64,000 nt of DNA, from the NCBI GenBank assembly GCA_903927185.1, contig CAIYLW010000085.1:62001-126000 (forward strand), given 5' to 3'. Position numbers and translations under genes: made by a program. Every line of letters starts with the position of its first letter. Positions within the stretch are counted from its first letter, which is position 1. The stretch is from an uncultured Bacteroidota bacterium. GTDB taxonomy: Bacteria; Bacteroidota; Bacteroidia; Chitinophagales; Chitinophagaceae. Below, in pieces: positions 35,843 through 44,992 of this stretch. The notes beneath the pieces are model-generated. The model saw nothing but the letters and a program-made list of their open reading frames with translations. It was not told the DNA's origin and searched no databases.

Positions 35843-36303
35843 TATTCTTCCATATGCAACACTTTTAATTTCATAGTATTATCTGGTTGTTTCTCCCATA
35901 TGAAAGTATAGACTCCTTCTTCTTTTCCGATTATTTTGCCGGATTGCATAGCGTGGAAAACGTATGTTCCTGAAAGATAACATCCTTCAGACCATGTTTT
36001 CATCACTAAAGTCTTTGTTTGTAAATCTGTAAGAGTACCTATAAAGTGATGTACAAATTTAGCGCTAATACTATCTAAACTTTTTATTTGAGACCGTCCC
36101 GAAATTAGTAAAGCATCTTTTGCCATCAGATTAACCACAGCAGTGCTGTCTCTATTATTCCATGCTGCATTCCAAAGTGCGTTTAAAGAATCCACAGATA
36201 TTGTCTTGGACTCAGTTAATTGGGGATTGCTGCTATTACAACTTGTAAAAAATAAAAGACTCAGAATTAAGGCGCAAATGTAAGTTTTGAATACTTTTTC
36301 CAT
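35836..36303 (-). CDS. NTF2-like (SnoaL/DUF4440-type) lipoprotein
   Basis: 155 residues with a lipoprotein signal (ILSLLFFTSC). The mature part follows the NTF2-like pattern: LNALWNAAWNNRDSTAVVNLMAKDALLISG, KFVHHFIGTL, and a C-terminal sheet with GVYTFIWEKQ and MKLKVLHMEEY. The family includes binding proteins and small enzymes, so function is open. It lies about 130 bases downstream of the response regulator gene on the same strand. Confidence 0.75.
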   Translation of the reverse strand: MEKVFKTYICALILSLLFFTSCNSSNPQLTESKTISVDSLNALWNAAWNNRDSTAVVNLMAKDALLISGRSQIKSLDSISAKFVHHFIGTLTDLQTKTLVMKTWSEGCYLSGTYVFHAMQSGKIIGKEEGVYTFIWEKQPDNTMKLKVLHMEEYK

Positions 36304-36435
36304 AACATCTTGTTTTATAAGATGTGAAAATAGAATAGCTGTTTATTAAATACAATCGCATTTTTGTGTGAGAAAAAATTAAAAGACAATTTAGTGTAGC
36401 CAAGTATTAGGCATTTTGGAACAGGATTATTTTGA

Positions 36436-37062
36436 TTATGCCTTTTTATAGTATTTATTCAAAGCATCTGTGCGGGATTGGACTTGTAGTTTTTCATAAA
36501 TATTCCGAATATGGCTTCTGACGGTATCCATTGAGATGCATAGATTAAAAGCAATTTCTTTATATCGAAGTCCTTTTTCAAGGCAAGTCAAAATTTCTTT
36601 TTCTCTAGTTGTAAGACTAAATTGATCTTGCAATTCAGTAACTTTTGAAAATGAGGATACGACTTTTCGGGCGATGCTACTTGTCATAGGAGACCCTCCA
36701 CTTTTGATATCAATGATTGCCTGTACTATCATTTGGGGGGTGCTATTTTTTAGTAAGTACCCGGTTGCACCAGCACACAAGGCATCAAATATTTTTTCAT
36801 CATCTTCTATTACAGTAAAAATTAAAAAATGGATGGAAGGGTATTTTTTCTTCAATAAAAAAATACATTCAATCCCATTCATATTTGGGAGATTTATATC
36901 TATAATGGCAACTTCAATTTCTAAATCATCAATTGCTACAATAAAATCTTCCGAATTATCAAATGAAGCCAATACAGAAACAGTTTCGGTATTATTTAAA
37001 ATAGTACTTAAAGTTTCTCTTATGGTAGTATCATCTTCCAAAATCGCAACCGGAATAGACAT
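36436..37062 (-). CDS. LuxR-type (NarL/FixJ) response regulator
   Basis: 208 residues. Receiver domain 1-120 with acidic pocket Glu9-Asp10-Asp11, phosphorylation site Asp55 (AIIDINLPNMNG), Thr83 and Lys105. A LuxR helix-turn-helix (about 145-205) follows: LTTREKEILTCLEKGLRYKEIA and the recognition region ISMDTVRSHIRNIYEKL. It is the last gene of a FIST/kinase/regulator operon, 48 bases after the kinase. Confidence 0.95.
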   Translation of the reverse strand: MSIPVAILEDDTTIRETLSTILNNTETVSVLASFDNSEDFIVAIDDLEIEVAIIDINLPNMNGIECIFLLKKKYPSIHFLIFTVIEDDEKIFDALCAGATGYLLKNSTPQMIVQAIIDIKSGGSPMTSSIARKVVSSFSKVTELQDQFSLTTREKEILTCLEKGLRYKEIAFNLCISMDTVRSHIRNIYEKLQVQSRTDALNKYYKKA

Positions 37063-37110
37063 GTTATTGTTATTTTAAATGAATTTAGTAATTCTATTTA
37101 CAGAGTATCA

Positions 37111-38370
37111 TCACATTTTAGTATTAGGCAAGTAAGGAAGCTGCCTAAACTTTAAAGATGTTCCAATGTTAGTTTGTGATTGAATAATAAATTGACCATG
37201 AATTTCATTAATTCTTTTTTCCATATTTTGAATTCCATTCCTTTTTTTTAACCGATAATTTTCATCAATGCCAATTCCATTATCAGTGATTTCTAAATTA
37301 AAATAGTCTAATTCTAAGGCCAATTGAATTTTTACATGAGTAGCATTGGAATGTTTTACAATATTATTCAATGCTTCTTTTACCAACATAACTAAGTGTC
37401 TTCTTAATTCCGCACCAATTGCTCTTATAGGTATTTCATCAGGAAAGTTTATACTAAAATGGATGCCAGATTGAGTTAAATAGTCGTAGATATAGTTTCT
37501 TAAATAAGCGCATAAAATATCAAATGAATCATTTTCGGGATTTGTTGACCAAACAAGTTCATTTAAATTGGTTATTAATTCTCTAGCGATAATTGGAATT
37601 TTATTAAATAAGTTTTTGTTAGGAATATTTTCTTGTTGCAATAAATCGCTTAGTAATGCTATTTGTGTAAGACCAGACCCTATTTCATCATGTAAATCGC
37701 TTGAAATTCTGGCGCGTTCTTTTGCCAGTTGGTTAAACTGCTCATGTTGGTTTTTAATAGCTGCAATAACACCAGCAATTGCCTCTAGCGCATGGGCATC
37801 TTGAATCATTAAGCGAGAAGAAGCAAAAAGCAAGGTTTCTTTTTTTCTTCCAGTAAAAATATAAGCAATAATATTATCAGCAAAGATTATTGGGGTTATA
37901 ATAAAAAAAGGTATGCCAAATATTTCAATAATTAATTCATTAAACGCTGTATTCTTTGATAAGCTATTTACAAGCAACGATGTTTTTTGTTTCAACATTG
38001 ATTGATCAAATAGTATTTTCTTTTCTTTTATATCAATATTACTTGAACCAAAATTTCCTTTTATATAAGTTGGAATAAAATATCCTTCAAATAAGTTGTC
38101 TGGCTGAAATATTATTGTTACATCATTTTGTAATTGTATATTTATTTCTTCTGCAAAATGATCATAGATTTCTTCAAAATTATATGCTGCTTTGAAATGG
38201 TTTAAATCTGCAATGAGCGCAAAACCTGTTCTCATTTGTTTAGTCATGTTATTCATTTCGGCAATTCTATAATCACGACTAATAGCACTTCCAGACAAAG
38301 AGTTCAACTGTTTTTTGTAGTACTCAATTTCTTTTTGAAGTTCTTGAATTATTTTGTGTTGATTTTCCAT
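37111..38370 (-). CDS. Cytoplasmic sensor histidine kinase (HisKA_3 type)
   Basis: 419 residues without membrane segments. A coiled coil starts the protein (1-25), a GAF-like sensor region covers about 60-205, and the HisKA_3 dimerisation domain carries the phospho-acceptor His227 in RARISSDLHDEIGSGLTQIALL. The ATPase domain follows with the N box in VKEALNNIVKHSNATHV and DNGIGID. It is nine bases downstream of the FIST gene and phosphorylates, presumably, the LuxR-type regulator encoded next. The lack of a membrane segment fits a cytoplasmic signal delivered by the FIST protein. Confidence 0.93.
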   Translation of the reverse strand: MENQHKIIQELQKEIEYYKKQLNSLSGSAISRDYRIAEMNNMTKQMRTGFALIADLNHFKAAYNFEEIYDHFAEEINIQLQNDVTIIFQPDNLFEGYFIPTYIKGNFGSSNIDIKEKKILFDQSMLKQKTSLLVNSLSKNTAFNELIIEIFGIPFFIITPIIFADNIIAYIFTGRKKETLLFASSRLMIQDAHALEAIAGVIAAIKNQHEQFNQLAKERARISSDLHDEIGSGLTQIALLSDLLQQENIPNKNLFNKIPIIARELITNLNELVWSTNPENDSFDILCAYLRNYIYDYLTQSGIHFSINFPDEIPIRAIGAELRRHLVMLVKEALNNIVKHSNATHVKIQLALELDYFNLEITDNGIGIDENYRLKKRNGIQNMEKRINEIHGQFIIQSQTNIGTSLKFRQLPYLPNTKM

Positions 38371-38378
38371 AATACTAA

Positions 38379-39575
38379 TTATTCAGAAATCATGCACAAT
38401 ACACCTGTCCAATCGAGTGGCTGTAGTTTGTTATTTATTTTGGCAACTTCAACACCAGAATATATTCCCATAAAAGGTATTTCTCTTAATCCCTTTTGTA
38501 CTTCCTCTGCATCTTCAAATTCTTCACCAGTATAAGGTTTTGCCCTTCCAGCACAATTAATATAGAATGCGAATGAAAGTTTTTTTAAATGATCTACCCT
38601 TCTTAACTCCTCAATACCTGATTTAATATATTTTAAATCGAAGCTTCTTTGCATTAACTGAACATCATCTCCCTTTTTTAAATCGGGCTCAAACATGATT
38701 AATGATTTGTTTGTTATATCAACAGAAAGAACAAGTCTATTGGCGTAATCTTTTTCAATAAATGGCCCAAACTTTTCTCCTTTATTCACACCTAATGTTA
38801 CAAAAAGCGAAAAGTCTTTCCATTGCAATCTATGATCATTACCTAATAACTCATCGATTAGTTCAAGGGCTGGGCGATTATCAATTTCATATATAATGGG
38901 ACCTTCTGCTTTTGTAATAGTAAGGTATGCGCTAGCAGGCTTACAGCCATGCAGAACAGTTGTTTGCATGCTACATCCTCCCATTAAAACAGCAACCACA
39001 TTTTGAGTTAGTACTTGATCGTTAAAGAATTGATAGGTTGTGGTTAACTGCATATCAGACAACAAACCTCCACCAGCGCATGAAATTGACTTAGGTAAAT
39101 GAATTTCTAATCCTTCAAAAAGCCAAGTGGCAAAATTAAGCATCGGAGGATTTTGTTGCTTACTTGAGTCATAAAAAACCAATAATGTATTTTCATCTTC
39201 AGTTGCAATTTCTTTAATTTTTTTCCCTAGCAAAATACCTGCTTTTTTTTCACCTTTATTTAATTCTGGTTGAGAAAAATTTTTAAAGGTAATTCTGTCA
39301 GATGCAAATACTGTTACACCAGCTTCAAATCCTTCATACCCAATAAAACTGTCAGTGATTATTCCTATAGCGGAACCCCCAATTAATGGGGTATCACCTA
39401 ATACTGAGTTTACAGCTTTTAAAAATTCAAATGGATTATGCTTGCCACTACAAAAAACAAATGCAAAATCCGCTTTATCTATTCCCGCATTTGCTAATGC
39501 TTTTTGTGAAGCCTCAATTGCAGCGGCTTTTGAATTGGTTTGAATACTATGAGAAACTCCAATTTTTGTAGGCAT
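38379..39575 (-). CDS. FIST-domain sensory protein
   Basis: 398 residues covering FIST_N (about 30-215) and FIST_C (about 220-370). Recognisable parts are KADFAFVFCSGKHNPFEFLKAV, the glycine-rich PLIGGSAIGIIT and CAGGGLLSDM, MGGCSMQTTVLHGCKP, and the C-terminal FYINCAGRAKPYTGEE. FIST domains are predicted to bind small ligands such as amino acids and are usually linked to signalling proteins. Here it precedes a cytoplasmic histidine kinase by nine bases, so it is probably the ligand sensor of that system. Confidence 0.92.
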   Translation of the reverse strand: MPTKIGVSHSIQTNSKAAAIEASQKALANAGIDKADFAFVFCSGKHNPFEFLKAVNSVLGDTPLIGGSAIGIITDSFIGYEGFEAGVTVFASDRITFKNFSQPELNKGEKKAGILLGKKIKEIATEDENTLLVFYDSSKQQNPPMLNFATWLFEGLEIHLPKSISCAGGGLLSDMQLTTTYQFFNDQVLTQNVVAVLMGGCSMQTTVLHGCKPASAYLTITKAEGPIIYEIDNRPALELIDELLGNDHRLQWKDFSLFVTLGVNKGEKFGPFIEKDYANRLVLSVDITNKSLIMFEPDLKKGDDVQLMQRSFDLKYIKSGIEELRRVDHLKKLSFAFYINCAGRAKPYTGEEFEDAEEVQKGLREIPFMGIYSGVEVAKINNKLQPLDWTGVLCMISE

Positions 39576-39752
39576 TGTTATATGTTATTTTGTGAAATAT
39601 TATTATGAATGTAACAAATACAATATAGTATTTTAATATAATAAGTTGTTGATTAAAAATATATCGAACAATTCAGAGAAGGAGCATCTAACACAAAAAT
39701 GTGATTGTATAAGGATTAAAGCCTGGCTACTTTTAAATAAATAAAAATCATT

Positions 39753-40202
39753 ATGAGAAAAATAATTTTAATAATTTTAGTATCTGTGACATCCTTAATT
39801 AGTTGTTCTCCAAACAAGATTGGAGCAAGTGTTGCTACAGTTGGAAATAATGCCTGGAAAGTAACTTTATACCATTATTCTAAAGATGTAATTATTAGTG
39901 AGAATGGTGTGGAGTGCGAAAAGGTGTCAGCATTAGCTGGTTTTAAAAAACCTGGCTACGCTAGCTATGAGACAGGCAGTGCGGGAACTCTTTTGTATAC
40001 AAATGGAATTCAGTTGGATAAAACAATTGAATCGCATACTATTTCTATAGAAAAGAATGGTAAAAAAGTAACTGCAACTTATTCTAGAAAAAGTCAACCA
40101 TTTTTAGATGTCACTGCAGTTTTGGGAGAATCTACTATTATGAGTTTTGGGGAATTAAAGGATGAGTATGTTAAGCTACATAGTGGTAAAAAGAAGAAAT
40201 AA
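39753..40202 (+). CDS. Hypothetical small lipoprotein
   Basis: 149 residues. A lipoprotein signal (MRKIILIILVSVTSLISC) is followed by a beta-rich body: NAWKVTLYHYSKDVIISENG, ESHTISIEKNGKKVTATYSR and a Lys-rich end (HSGKKKK). I do not recognise the family. It is divergent from the FIST operon across about 180 bases, so it could be a target of that signalling system; this is a guess from position. Confidence 0.65.
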   Translation: MRKIILIILVSVTSLISCSPNKIGASVATVGNNAWKVTLYHYSKDVIISENGVECEKVSALAGFKKPGYASYETGSAGTLLYTNGIQLDKTIESHTISIEKNGKKVTATYSRKSQPFLDVTAVLGESTIMSFGELKDEYVKLHSGKKKK

Positions 40203-40240
40203 ATACAATCAAATCCTTCGATTGTTATTCTTGCCCTGCT

Positions 40241-40321
40241 TGATTCTTTATTAAGGACACCTATTTGAAAATAGATGTTCTAATTAATTATTATTCATCG
40301 AAACCACCAGCAAACCACCAC
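40241..40321 (+). repeat. Diverged intergenic repeat, copy A
   Basis: Bases 40262-40281 are identical to 41181-41200, and similarity extends from about 40241 to 40321 (including AAACCACC and CACCAC blocks). Both copies lie about 300-380 bases upstream of a plus-strand gene for a small exported protein. The remainder of the 40203-40560 gap shows nothing I can name. Confidence 0.6.
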
Positions 40322-40560
40322 TCAATTTAAGTTTGATTTGGCATAAAATATTTAATTTAAAAGCCTTGAATAATGCTAGGTGCTTTTCTATTGTTTTCGG
40401 ATGAAAACACGTTAATATAGAATTGAGCTTCAAAAATAAATTAGAATGATTCAGTTCAAAGGGAAGAAATGGGTTTATATATTACAAAAAAGAGTACTTT
40501 CACCTAACTATCTTCTAGTTGTGATATTCTTTTTGTCTTAAGAACTAATAAATCATTTTT

Positions 40561-41037
40561 ATGAAAAACAATGTTTCAATTTATTTGACATTCTTTATAC
40601 TATTTTATTTTTGTTATAATTCTTCTGAAGCTCAGTCTTCATCTGATAAAATTAAAATCGAAATAACTGAAACATTAAATGTTTGGAATACTATCGGGAA
40701 AATTAATAATGTTGATGAAGTAATGTCACAGTTTGACTCTTCTGAAAATATAATATTAGTAGGATCAGATAATGGAGAAATCTATAGAGGGAAGAAACAA
40801 ATCAAAGGATGGCTAGACCAGCTTCTTAAACATGCTGGTTTTTCATGGGAAATGAATAAAATTGATATTGATTATAATGATAACACAGCATGGGTATTTG
40901 TTGAAGGTAAAATGGTTGTGAATTGGGATTCCGGGGAAACTCATAAAACTCCATATCGTTTTACAGGAATTATGGTTAAGAAAAAAGGTGTTTGGAAATG
41001 GAGATTATTTGATGGTTCCATACCTAGAGGGGAATAG
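40561..41037 (+). CDS. NTF2-like (SnoaL-type) secreted protein
   Basis: 158 residues with a signal peptide (ending in SSEAQS). The body follows the SnoaL/ketosteroid-isomerase-like pattern: ITETLNVWNTIGKINNVDEVMSQFDSSENIILVGSDNGEIYRGKKQIKGWLDQLL, then NTAWVFVEGKMVV, RFTGIMVKKKGVWKWRLFDGS. These proteins act as small enzymes or binding proteins. It stands alone, preceded by a 358-base region with repeat copy A. Confidence 0.8.
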   Translation: MKNNVSIYLTFFILFYFCYNSSEAQSSSDKIKIEITETLNVWNTIGKINNVDEVMSQFDSSENIILVGSDNGEIYRGKKQIKGWLDQLLKHAGFSWEMNKIDIDYNDNTAWVFVEGKMVVNWDSGETHKTPYRFTGIMVKKKGVWKWRLFDGSIPRGE

Positions 41038-41093
41038 TTTTATCTTAATTTAGGTGAGAGAGACTGAAGATCAGTTTAATATAATCATAATTA

Positions 41094-41106
41094 GTGGCCT
41101 CGTCAG
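41094..41106. repeat. 13-base copy of the tRNA-Arg 3' end (possible attachment-site remnant)
   Basis: GTGGCCTCGTCAG here is identical and in the same orientation as 44914-44926, which is the 3' end of the tRNA-Arg gene. The tRNA 3' end points toward this copy, the arrangement left by tRNA-site integration. No integrase lies between. Confidence 0.35.
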
Positions 41107-41159
41107 AACTCTTGCTTTTGAATATTTTTGATACAAACAGATATAAATGAATGCCTGTT

Positions 41160-41243
41160 TGGTTCTTTGTTTAGGATTGATATTTGAAAATAGATGTTCT
41201 TATTGATACTTATTTATCAAAACCACCTCTATATCACCACATG
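41160..41243 (+). repeat. Diverged intergenic repeat, copy B
   Basis: Second copy of the element at 40241-40321, with 20 identical bases at 41181-41200. It lies in the 519-base gap before the TIG-kelch gene. The gap also holds the tRNA-like 13-mer and otherwise nothing recognisable. Confidence 0.6.
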
Positions 41244-41556
41244 TTTTATATTCCCTGGCAGCTCCATTTTTGCCTAAACCCCTGTTATTCAGCTTCCCAA
41301 GTGTCTAAAATGAGTAGTATTCTATTATTGATTCCACTATTAAATAAATAAATATTTTTATTATTTTTATATTTCTCAGTAAGCTTTCAATTATGATAAC
41401 ACTGGCAAGTACGATCAATTTTAAATAATACACCTGTATCATGTGCTGATTTAGGAGGTTGCTAGTTTTTAAATTTATTTTTAAAATATTATCCTAGGAA
41501 GTAATTTTCTTTTAAAGCAAAAAAATGTTATTCTAATTAGTTTTAAACTCGATTGA

Positions 41557-42741
41557 ATGAAGACAAAAAAGGTATTTATCATTATTGCTTTGATTATGGT
41601 CTTTATAGGTTGTAATAAAGTCGAAAAGGCACCCTTGGTAACCATTACAAGCTTTGATCCACAAAAGCTTTCTCCGTATAATTATATCACTATTTATGGA
41701 TCTCATTTTGATACATCAGCTTTAAAAAATTTGGTGAGTTTTAATGGGGTGCCTTCAACTGTTTTTTTTGTGGAAGGTGATAGTATTTTAACTGTTATTG
41801 TACCTCAAAATGTAACCCCAGGTAAAATTTCGATCACTGTAAATGGTAATAATGTTACTAGTGCAAATAGCTATACTGTTTTGCCAGGAGGCTGGATCAG
41901 AAAAGCTGATGTACCATTTGTTGATGCACCACCAAACGATGCTCGGGTGGATGGAATTGGATTTGCAATAGGAAACACTGGTTATATTGGTTTAGGAACA
42001 GCCAATGGCAAAGCCTTTAGCGATTTAAATGCCTATGATCCCACAACAAATAAATGGACAAAAAAAAGCTCTTTGCCAATTGGCCTACAATCAGCATTTA
42101 GTATGGTGATCAATGGAAAGGCATATGTTGGAACGGGAGATACAAGAGGGCAAGGATATTCAAATAAAGTATTTGAATATGACCCTACGATTGATCAATG
42201 GAATGCAAAGTCAGATTTTCCCGGGCTTGCAAGAAGAGAGGCATCTGCCTATGGATTGGGTAATTTGGGCTATGTAGGTCTAGGGAAAGATTATAATATA
42301 TATAATGACTGGTGGCAATACAATTCTGTATCAGATCTTTGGACAAGAAAAAAAGATTTTCCAGGCACTTTTTCTTATGGTGGGAGTGGGTTTGTTTTAA
42401 ATAATAAAATTTATATCTGCTCTTATGCTGAATGTTGGCAGTATGATCCTTCAAATGATACATGGACTAAAAAGAATAATTTACCAATGCAAAATTCAAT
42501 CTTTAAAGGTGTTACAATTAATAATACAGCATTTTTAATGGGATCTGGAAACTGGCAATATGATGATCTAACCGATACCTGGACACAAAAAGCCTTTTTT
42601 ACTGCGAGAATTGGCGGAGCTATTTTCTCTATAGGGAACAAAGCTTATTATGGAACAGGTTCAGGCTTCCCAGGTAATGGCCTTGCTCATGCTTACAATA
42701 CTTATTTTAATAGAGATTTTTGGGAATATACTCCACAATAA
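41557..42741 (+). CDS. TIG/IPT-domain kelch-repeat lipoprotein
   Basis: 394 residues with a lipoprotein signal (IIALIMVFIGC). An IPT/TIG immunoglobulin-like domain covers about 28-110 (ITSFDPQKLSPYNYITIYGSHFD, GKISITVNGN). A kelch propeller follows with about six units (YIGLGTANGKAFSDLNAYDP and YVGTGDTRGQGYSNKVFEYDP are two). It is probably anchored at the cell surface and binds a protein or glycan. A second kelch lipoprotein sits in the DUF4907/DUF4270 cluster. It is convergent with the DUF1080 gene across a strong hairpin. Confidence 0.85.
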   Translation: MKTKKVFIIIALIMVFIGCNKVEKAPLVTITSFDPQKLSPYNYITIYGSHFDTSALKNLVSFNGVPSTVFFVEGDSILTVIVPQNVTPGKISITVNGNNVTSANSYTVLPGGWIRKADVPFVDAPPNDARVDGIGFAIGNTGYIGLGTANGKAFSDLNAYDPTTNKWTKKSSLPIGLQSAFSMVINGKAYVGTGDTRGQGYSNKVFEYDPTIDQWNAKSDFPGLARREASAYGLGNLGYVGLGKDYNIYNDWWQYNSVSDLWTRKKDFPGTFSYGGSGFVLNNKIYICSYAECWQYDPSNDTWTKKNNLPMQNSIFKGVTINNTAFLMGSGNWQYDDLTDTWTQKAFFTARIGGAIFSIGNKAYYGTGSGFPGNGLAHAYNTYFNRDFWEYTPQ

Positions 42742-42750
42742 TATTGAGGG

Positions 42751-42782
42751 TGTATTTGTAAATGATATCATTAACAAATACA
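42751..42782. terminator. Convergent hairpin
   Basis: A 32-base near-perfect palindrome with 16-base arms and one mismatch, located between two convergent genes, ten bases after the first stop codon. Confidence 0.65.
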
Positions 42783-42807
42783 TTTTAGTCCTATCAAATT
42801 AAAAAAT

Positions 42808-43488
42808 TTATAAAGTTTTTATTTTAATATTTTTAAAATAGATAGGAGCCCCTGCATGCTTACCCTGTAATCCAATATATCCATGTAATTCTAATTCTGA
42901 CATCGGATTATATAGCCAAGCTGGAATGTCGCTACCATTTGGATTTTTTTTACTGGAGGTAAAGTCATCCATATTACATTCATTTACTAATCTACCATTT
43001 AGTTCTACTTTTATTTTTTTTCCGATACAAGTAATAGTAAAATGATTCCATTCACCTGGTTTTTTCAGGTCTTTATTCGTTGCAGCTTGATGTCCAAAAA
43101 TAGCAGCACACTGCCAAGTTGGATCCGACTTCCCCCATACTTCAGAAAAATCATCTGCGATTTGTATTTCAACTGAATGAGGAATCCACTCTTTAATATC
43201 AGTAGCATGAACAATTACACCACTATTAGTAGCATTAGCATTTTGAAAATCAAGATCTAAAATAAAATTATCATACTTAACAATACTCCAGATTGATTCA
43301 TCTTTGGAAGCGGTTAAAACACCTGCTGAGTCTTTCCATATACTTGGATCATATTGAGCATTTTCTAAATTTTCGCCAAATAATTTCTTCCAGTCTTTAG
43401 GGTTCGAATTTAAAGTAGGATTCAGGCTTTGTGCATTTAAGTTAAAACTAACTATTAGCCCAAAACAAATTAAAAGCAATGTTTTCAT
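42808..43488 (-). CDS. DUF1080 (3-keto-disaccharide hydrolase-like) protein, secreted
   Basis: 226 residues with a signal peptide (ending in SFNLNAQ). The concanavalin-like fold of DUF1080 is seen in WKKLFGENLENAQYDPSIWKDSAGVLTASKD, FILDLDFQNANATNSGVIVHATD, GEWNHFTITCIGKKIKVELNGRLVNE, and the final GYIGLQGKHAGAPIYFKNIKIK. Members of this family cleave 3-keto-glycosides. The Gfo/Idh oxidoreductase at 17-18 kb could in principle supply 3-keto sugars, but the two genes are far apart. Confidence 0.88.
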   Translation of the reverse strand: MKTLLLICFGLIVSFNLNAQSLNPTLNSNPKDWKKLFGENLENAQYDPSIWKDSAGVLTASKDESIWSIVKYDNFILDLDFQNANATNSGVIVHATDIKEWIPHSVEIQIADDFSEVWGKSDPTWQCAAIFGHQAATNKDLKKPGEWNHFTITCIGKKIKVELNGRLVNECNMDDFTSSKKNPNGSDIPAWLYNPMSELELHGYIGLQGKHAGAPIYFKNIKIKTL

Positions 43489-43706
43489 GATAAATTAATT
43501 TATTCAACTTAACACTTATTTCGATAATAAATGATAAAAAATGAACCCCATTCAGTTTAGGAGAGAACGCAAGGTTATTTTATAAAGATCAAACCAAGAA
43601 TACTGCTGTTTATATTTCGGAATTTGAAATTCGATTTTAAAAAAAATAGTATAGTAATTGCAATTCCATAAATAATACTGGTATTCGTCCTCTATTTTGC
43701 AACTGA

Positions 43707-44507
43707 CTATCCATTCAATCCAATTATACTGGATCTTTCCCCTATTGCTTTAAAATGAATAAATCCTTCAGCAGCTTTTACACCAGCTTCTAATCCTCTA
43801 AATTCTTCCAGAGGTTTAAAATAGTCATTGTATGTCGCTATGGGGTCCTGGGTTTTATGAGCAAACATCGCAAGCTTTTTTCGATCTCTTACTGATGTAA
43901 TATCAACATAATCTGTAGGGGTAAAAGACATAGTTTCACTACCTGTATTAACTTCATAAAAGTATAGATGAAATTGACGATTGGATCTTATCCATGCAGT
44001 TAGGGGTAAAAGGCCTGTTACTTGATGATCTGGATGGGCATCTACTGGCCATTGTGTAAAAACGATGTCGGGCTTTAAAGCAAGAATCATTTTTGTCATT
44101 TCCTGATTCTGCGTTTTATCTAATACAGTATTGCCATCAATTTGTCCGGCAAATAAAGGGAGGGCATTTAATATTTTGCAGGAAGCTTCAGCCTCTTTAA
44201 TACGAAGGGCTGCCATCTGTGCATAAGATATTTTTGGATCACTTGCTTCCCCTTTGGTTAAATATAAAAAAGTAACGGCATGCCCTGCATCACTGTATTT
44301 TGCCATGGTTCCACCACAACCAAATTCTGGATCACCAGGATGAGCTCCAACACAAACTATTTGAAGTTTTTTTATATGAGACTCTTTTGATTTATTTGAT
44401 TGAGCACTTTCTTTAGTAGCTCCTGAAACTTGGGAAATCGCAAGGCTACTTATACCCATTGCAGACAATTTTATAAAATTACGTCTGGCTGATTTATGAT
44501 TTTTCAT
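43707..44507 (-). CDS. PIG-L family deacetylase, exported
   Basis: 266 residues. The N-terminus (ARRNFIKLSAMGISSLAISQVSGA) is a twin-arginine-type signal. The zinc-binding motif appears as VGAHPGDPEFGCGGT, and the second histidine motif as PVDAHPDHQVTG. The family removes acetyl groups from N-acetylglucosaminyl compounds or similar amides; the exported Bacteroidota versions are little studied. It stands alone in a gene-poor region. Confidence 0.9.
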   Translation of the reverse strand: MKNHKSARRNFIKLSAMGISSLAISQVSGATKESAQSNKSKESHIKKLQIVCVGAHPGDPEFGCGGTMAKYSDAGHAVTFLYLTKGEASDPKISYAQMAALRIKEAEASCKILNALPLFAGQIDGNTVLDKTQNQEMTKMILALKPDIVFTQWPVDAHPDHQVTGLLPLTAWIRSNRQFHLYFYEVNTGSETMSFTPTDYVDITSVRDRKKLAMFAHKTQDPIATYNDYFKPLEEFRGLEAGVKAAEGFIHFKAIGERSSIIGLNG

Positions 44508-44887
44508 TTATTAAATTATGCAGTTGCGTTTTTGAAAATGATATGCTGATTGTAAACGACAAAAGAAAGTGTACTAATTGTTAGTCAGTGTTTCTCAGTT
44601 TTTAAATTTACTTACTTTTTTATTTTTTATAGGGTTTGGCTTTAAAACTCAGGTTTGAAGTTTGTACTTCAGATATAAACTACGCCCTAAGTGAAGCGTT
44701 TTTTTTGATTTATTCCCCTTGTTTAAGGATTTCCTTCTGTCTTCCATAGTACAAAAGGATGGTCGGTTGTCTTCCTCTCGTGGTGGACTTACTCAAAGCC
44801 CTTGCACCAACTTTCGTTTGTTGCGGGGTTTATTTTCGCTCATCGCCTCATGCAAGCGAGCATACTTCGCCTTCTTCGCAAAAATAA

Positions 44888-44910
44888 GCCCCGGCACTTA
44901 GTGCCAGGGC
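44888..44910 (-). terminator. Rho-independent terminator of tRNA-Arg
   Basis: On the minus strand GCCCTGGCAC and GTGCCGGGGC form a 10-base stem with one G-T pair and a TAA loop, followed by TTATTTTT. It lies four bases after the tRNA 3' end. Confidence 0.9.
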
Positions 44911-44914
44911 TTTG

Positions 44915-44986
44915 TGGCCTCGTCAGGAATCGAACCTGAATCAGGAGCTTCGGAAACTCACATACTATCCGTTGTACTACAAGGCC
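44915..44986 (-). tRNA. tRNA-Arg (anticodon CCG)
   Basis: The acceptor arms GGCCTTG and CGAGGCC pair fully (one G-T), the T arm is TCAGG-TTCGATT-CCTGA, the D arm is GTAC/GTAT, and the anticodon loop is TTCCGAA, giving CCG, which reads CGG arginine codons. The anticodon stem has one mismatch at its outer pair (T27/C43). CCA is not encoded. A TACATTTG promoter box precedes it and a strong terminator follows. Confidence 0.92.
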
Positions 44987-44992
44987 AGATTG

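Noticed and set aside
41107-44913. A functional integrative element
   Set aside because: Only a 13-base direct repeat supports it and there is no recombinase; at most it is a remnant, so no mobile element was annotated.
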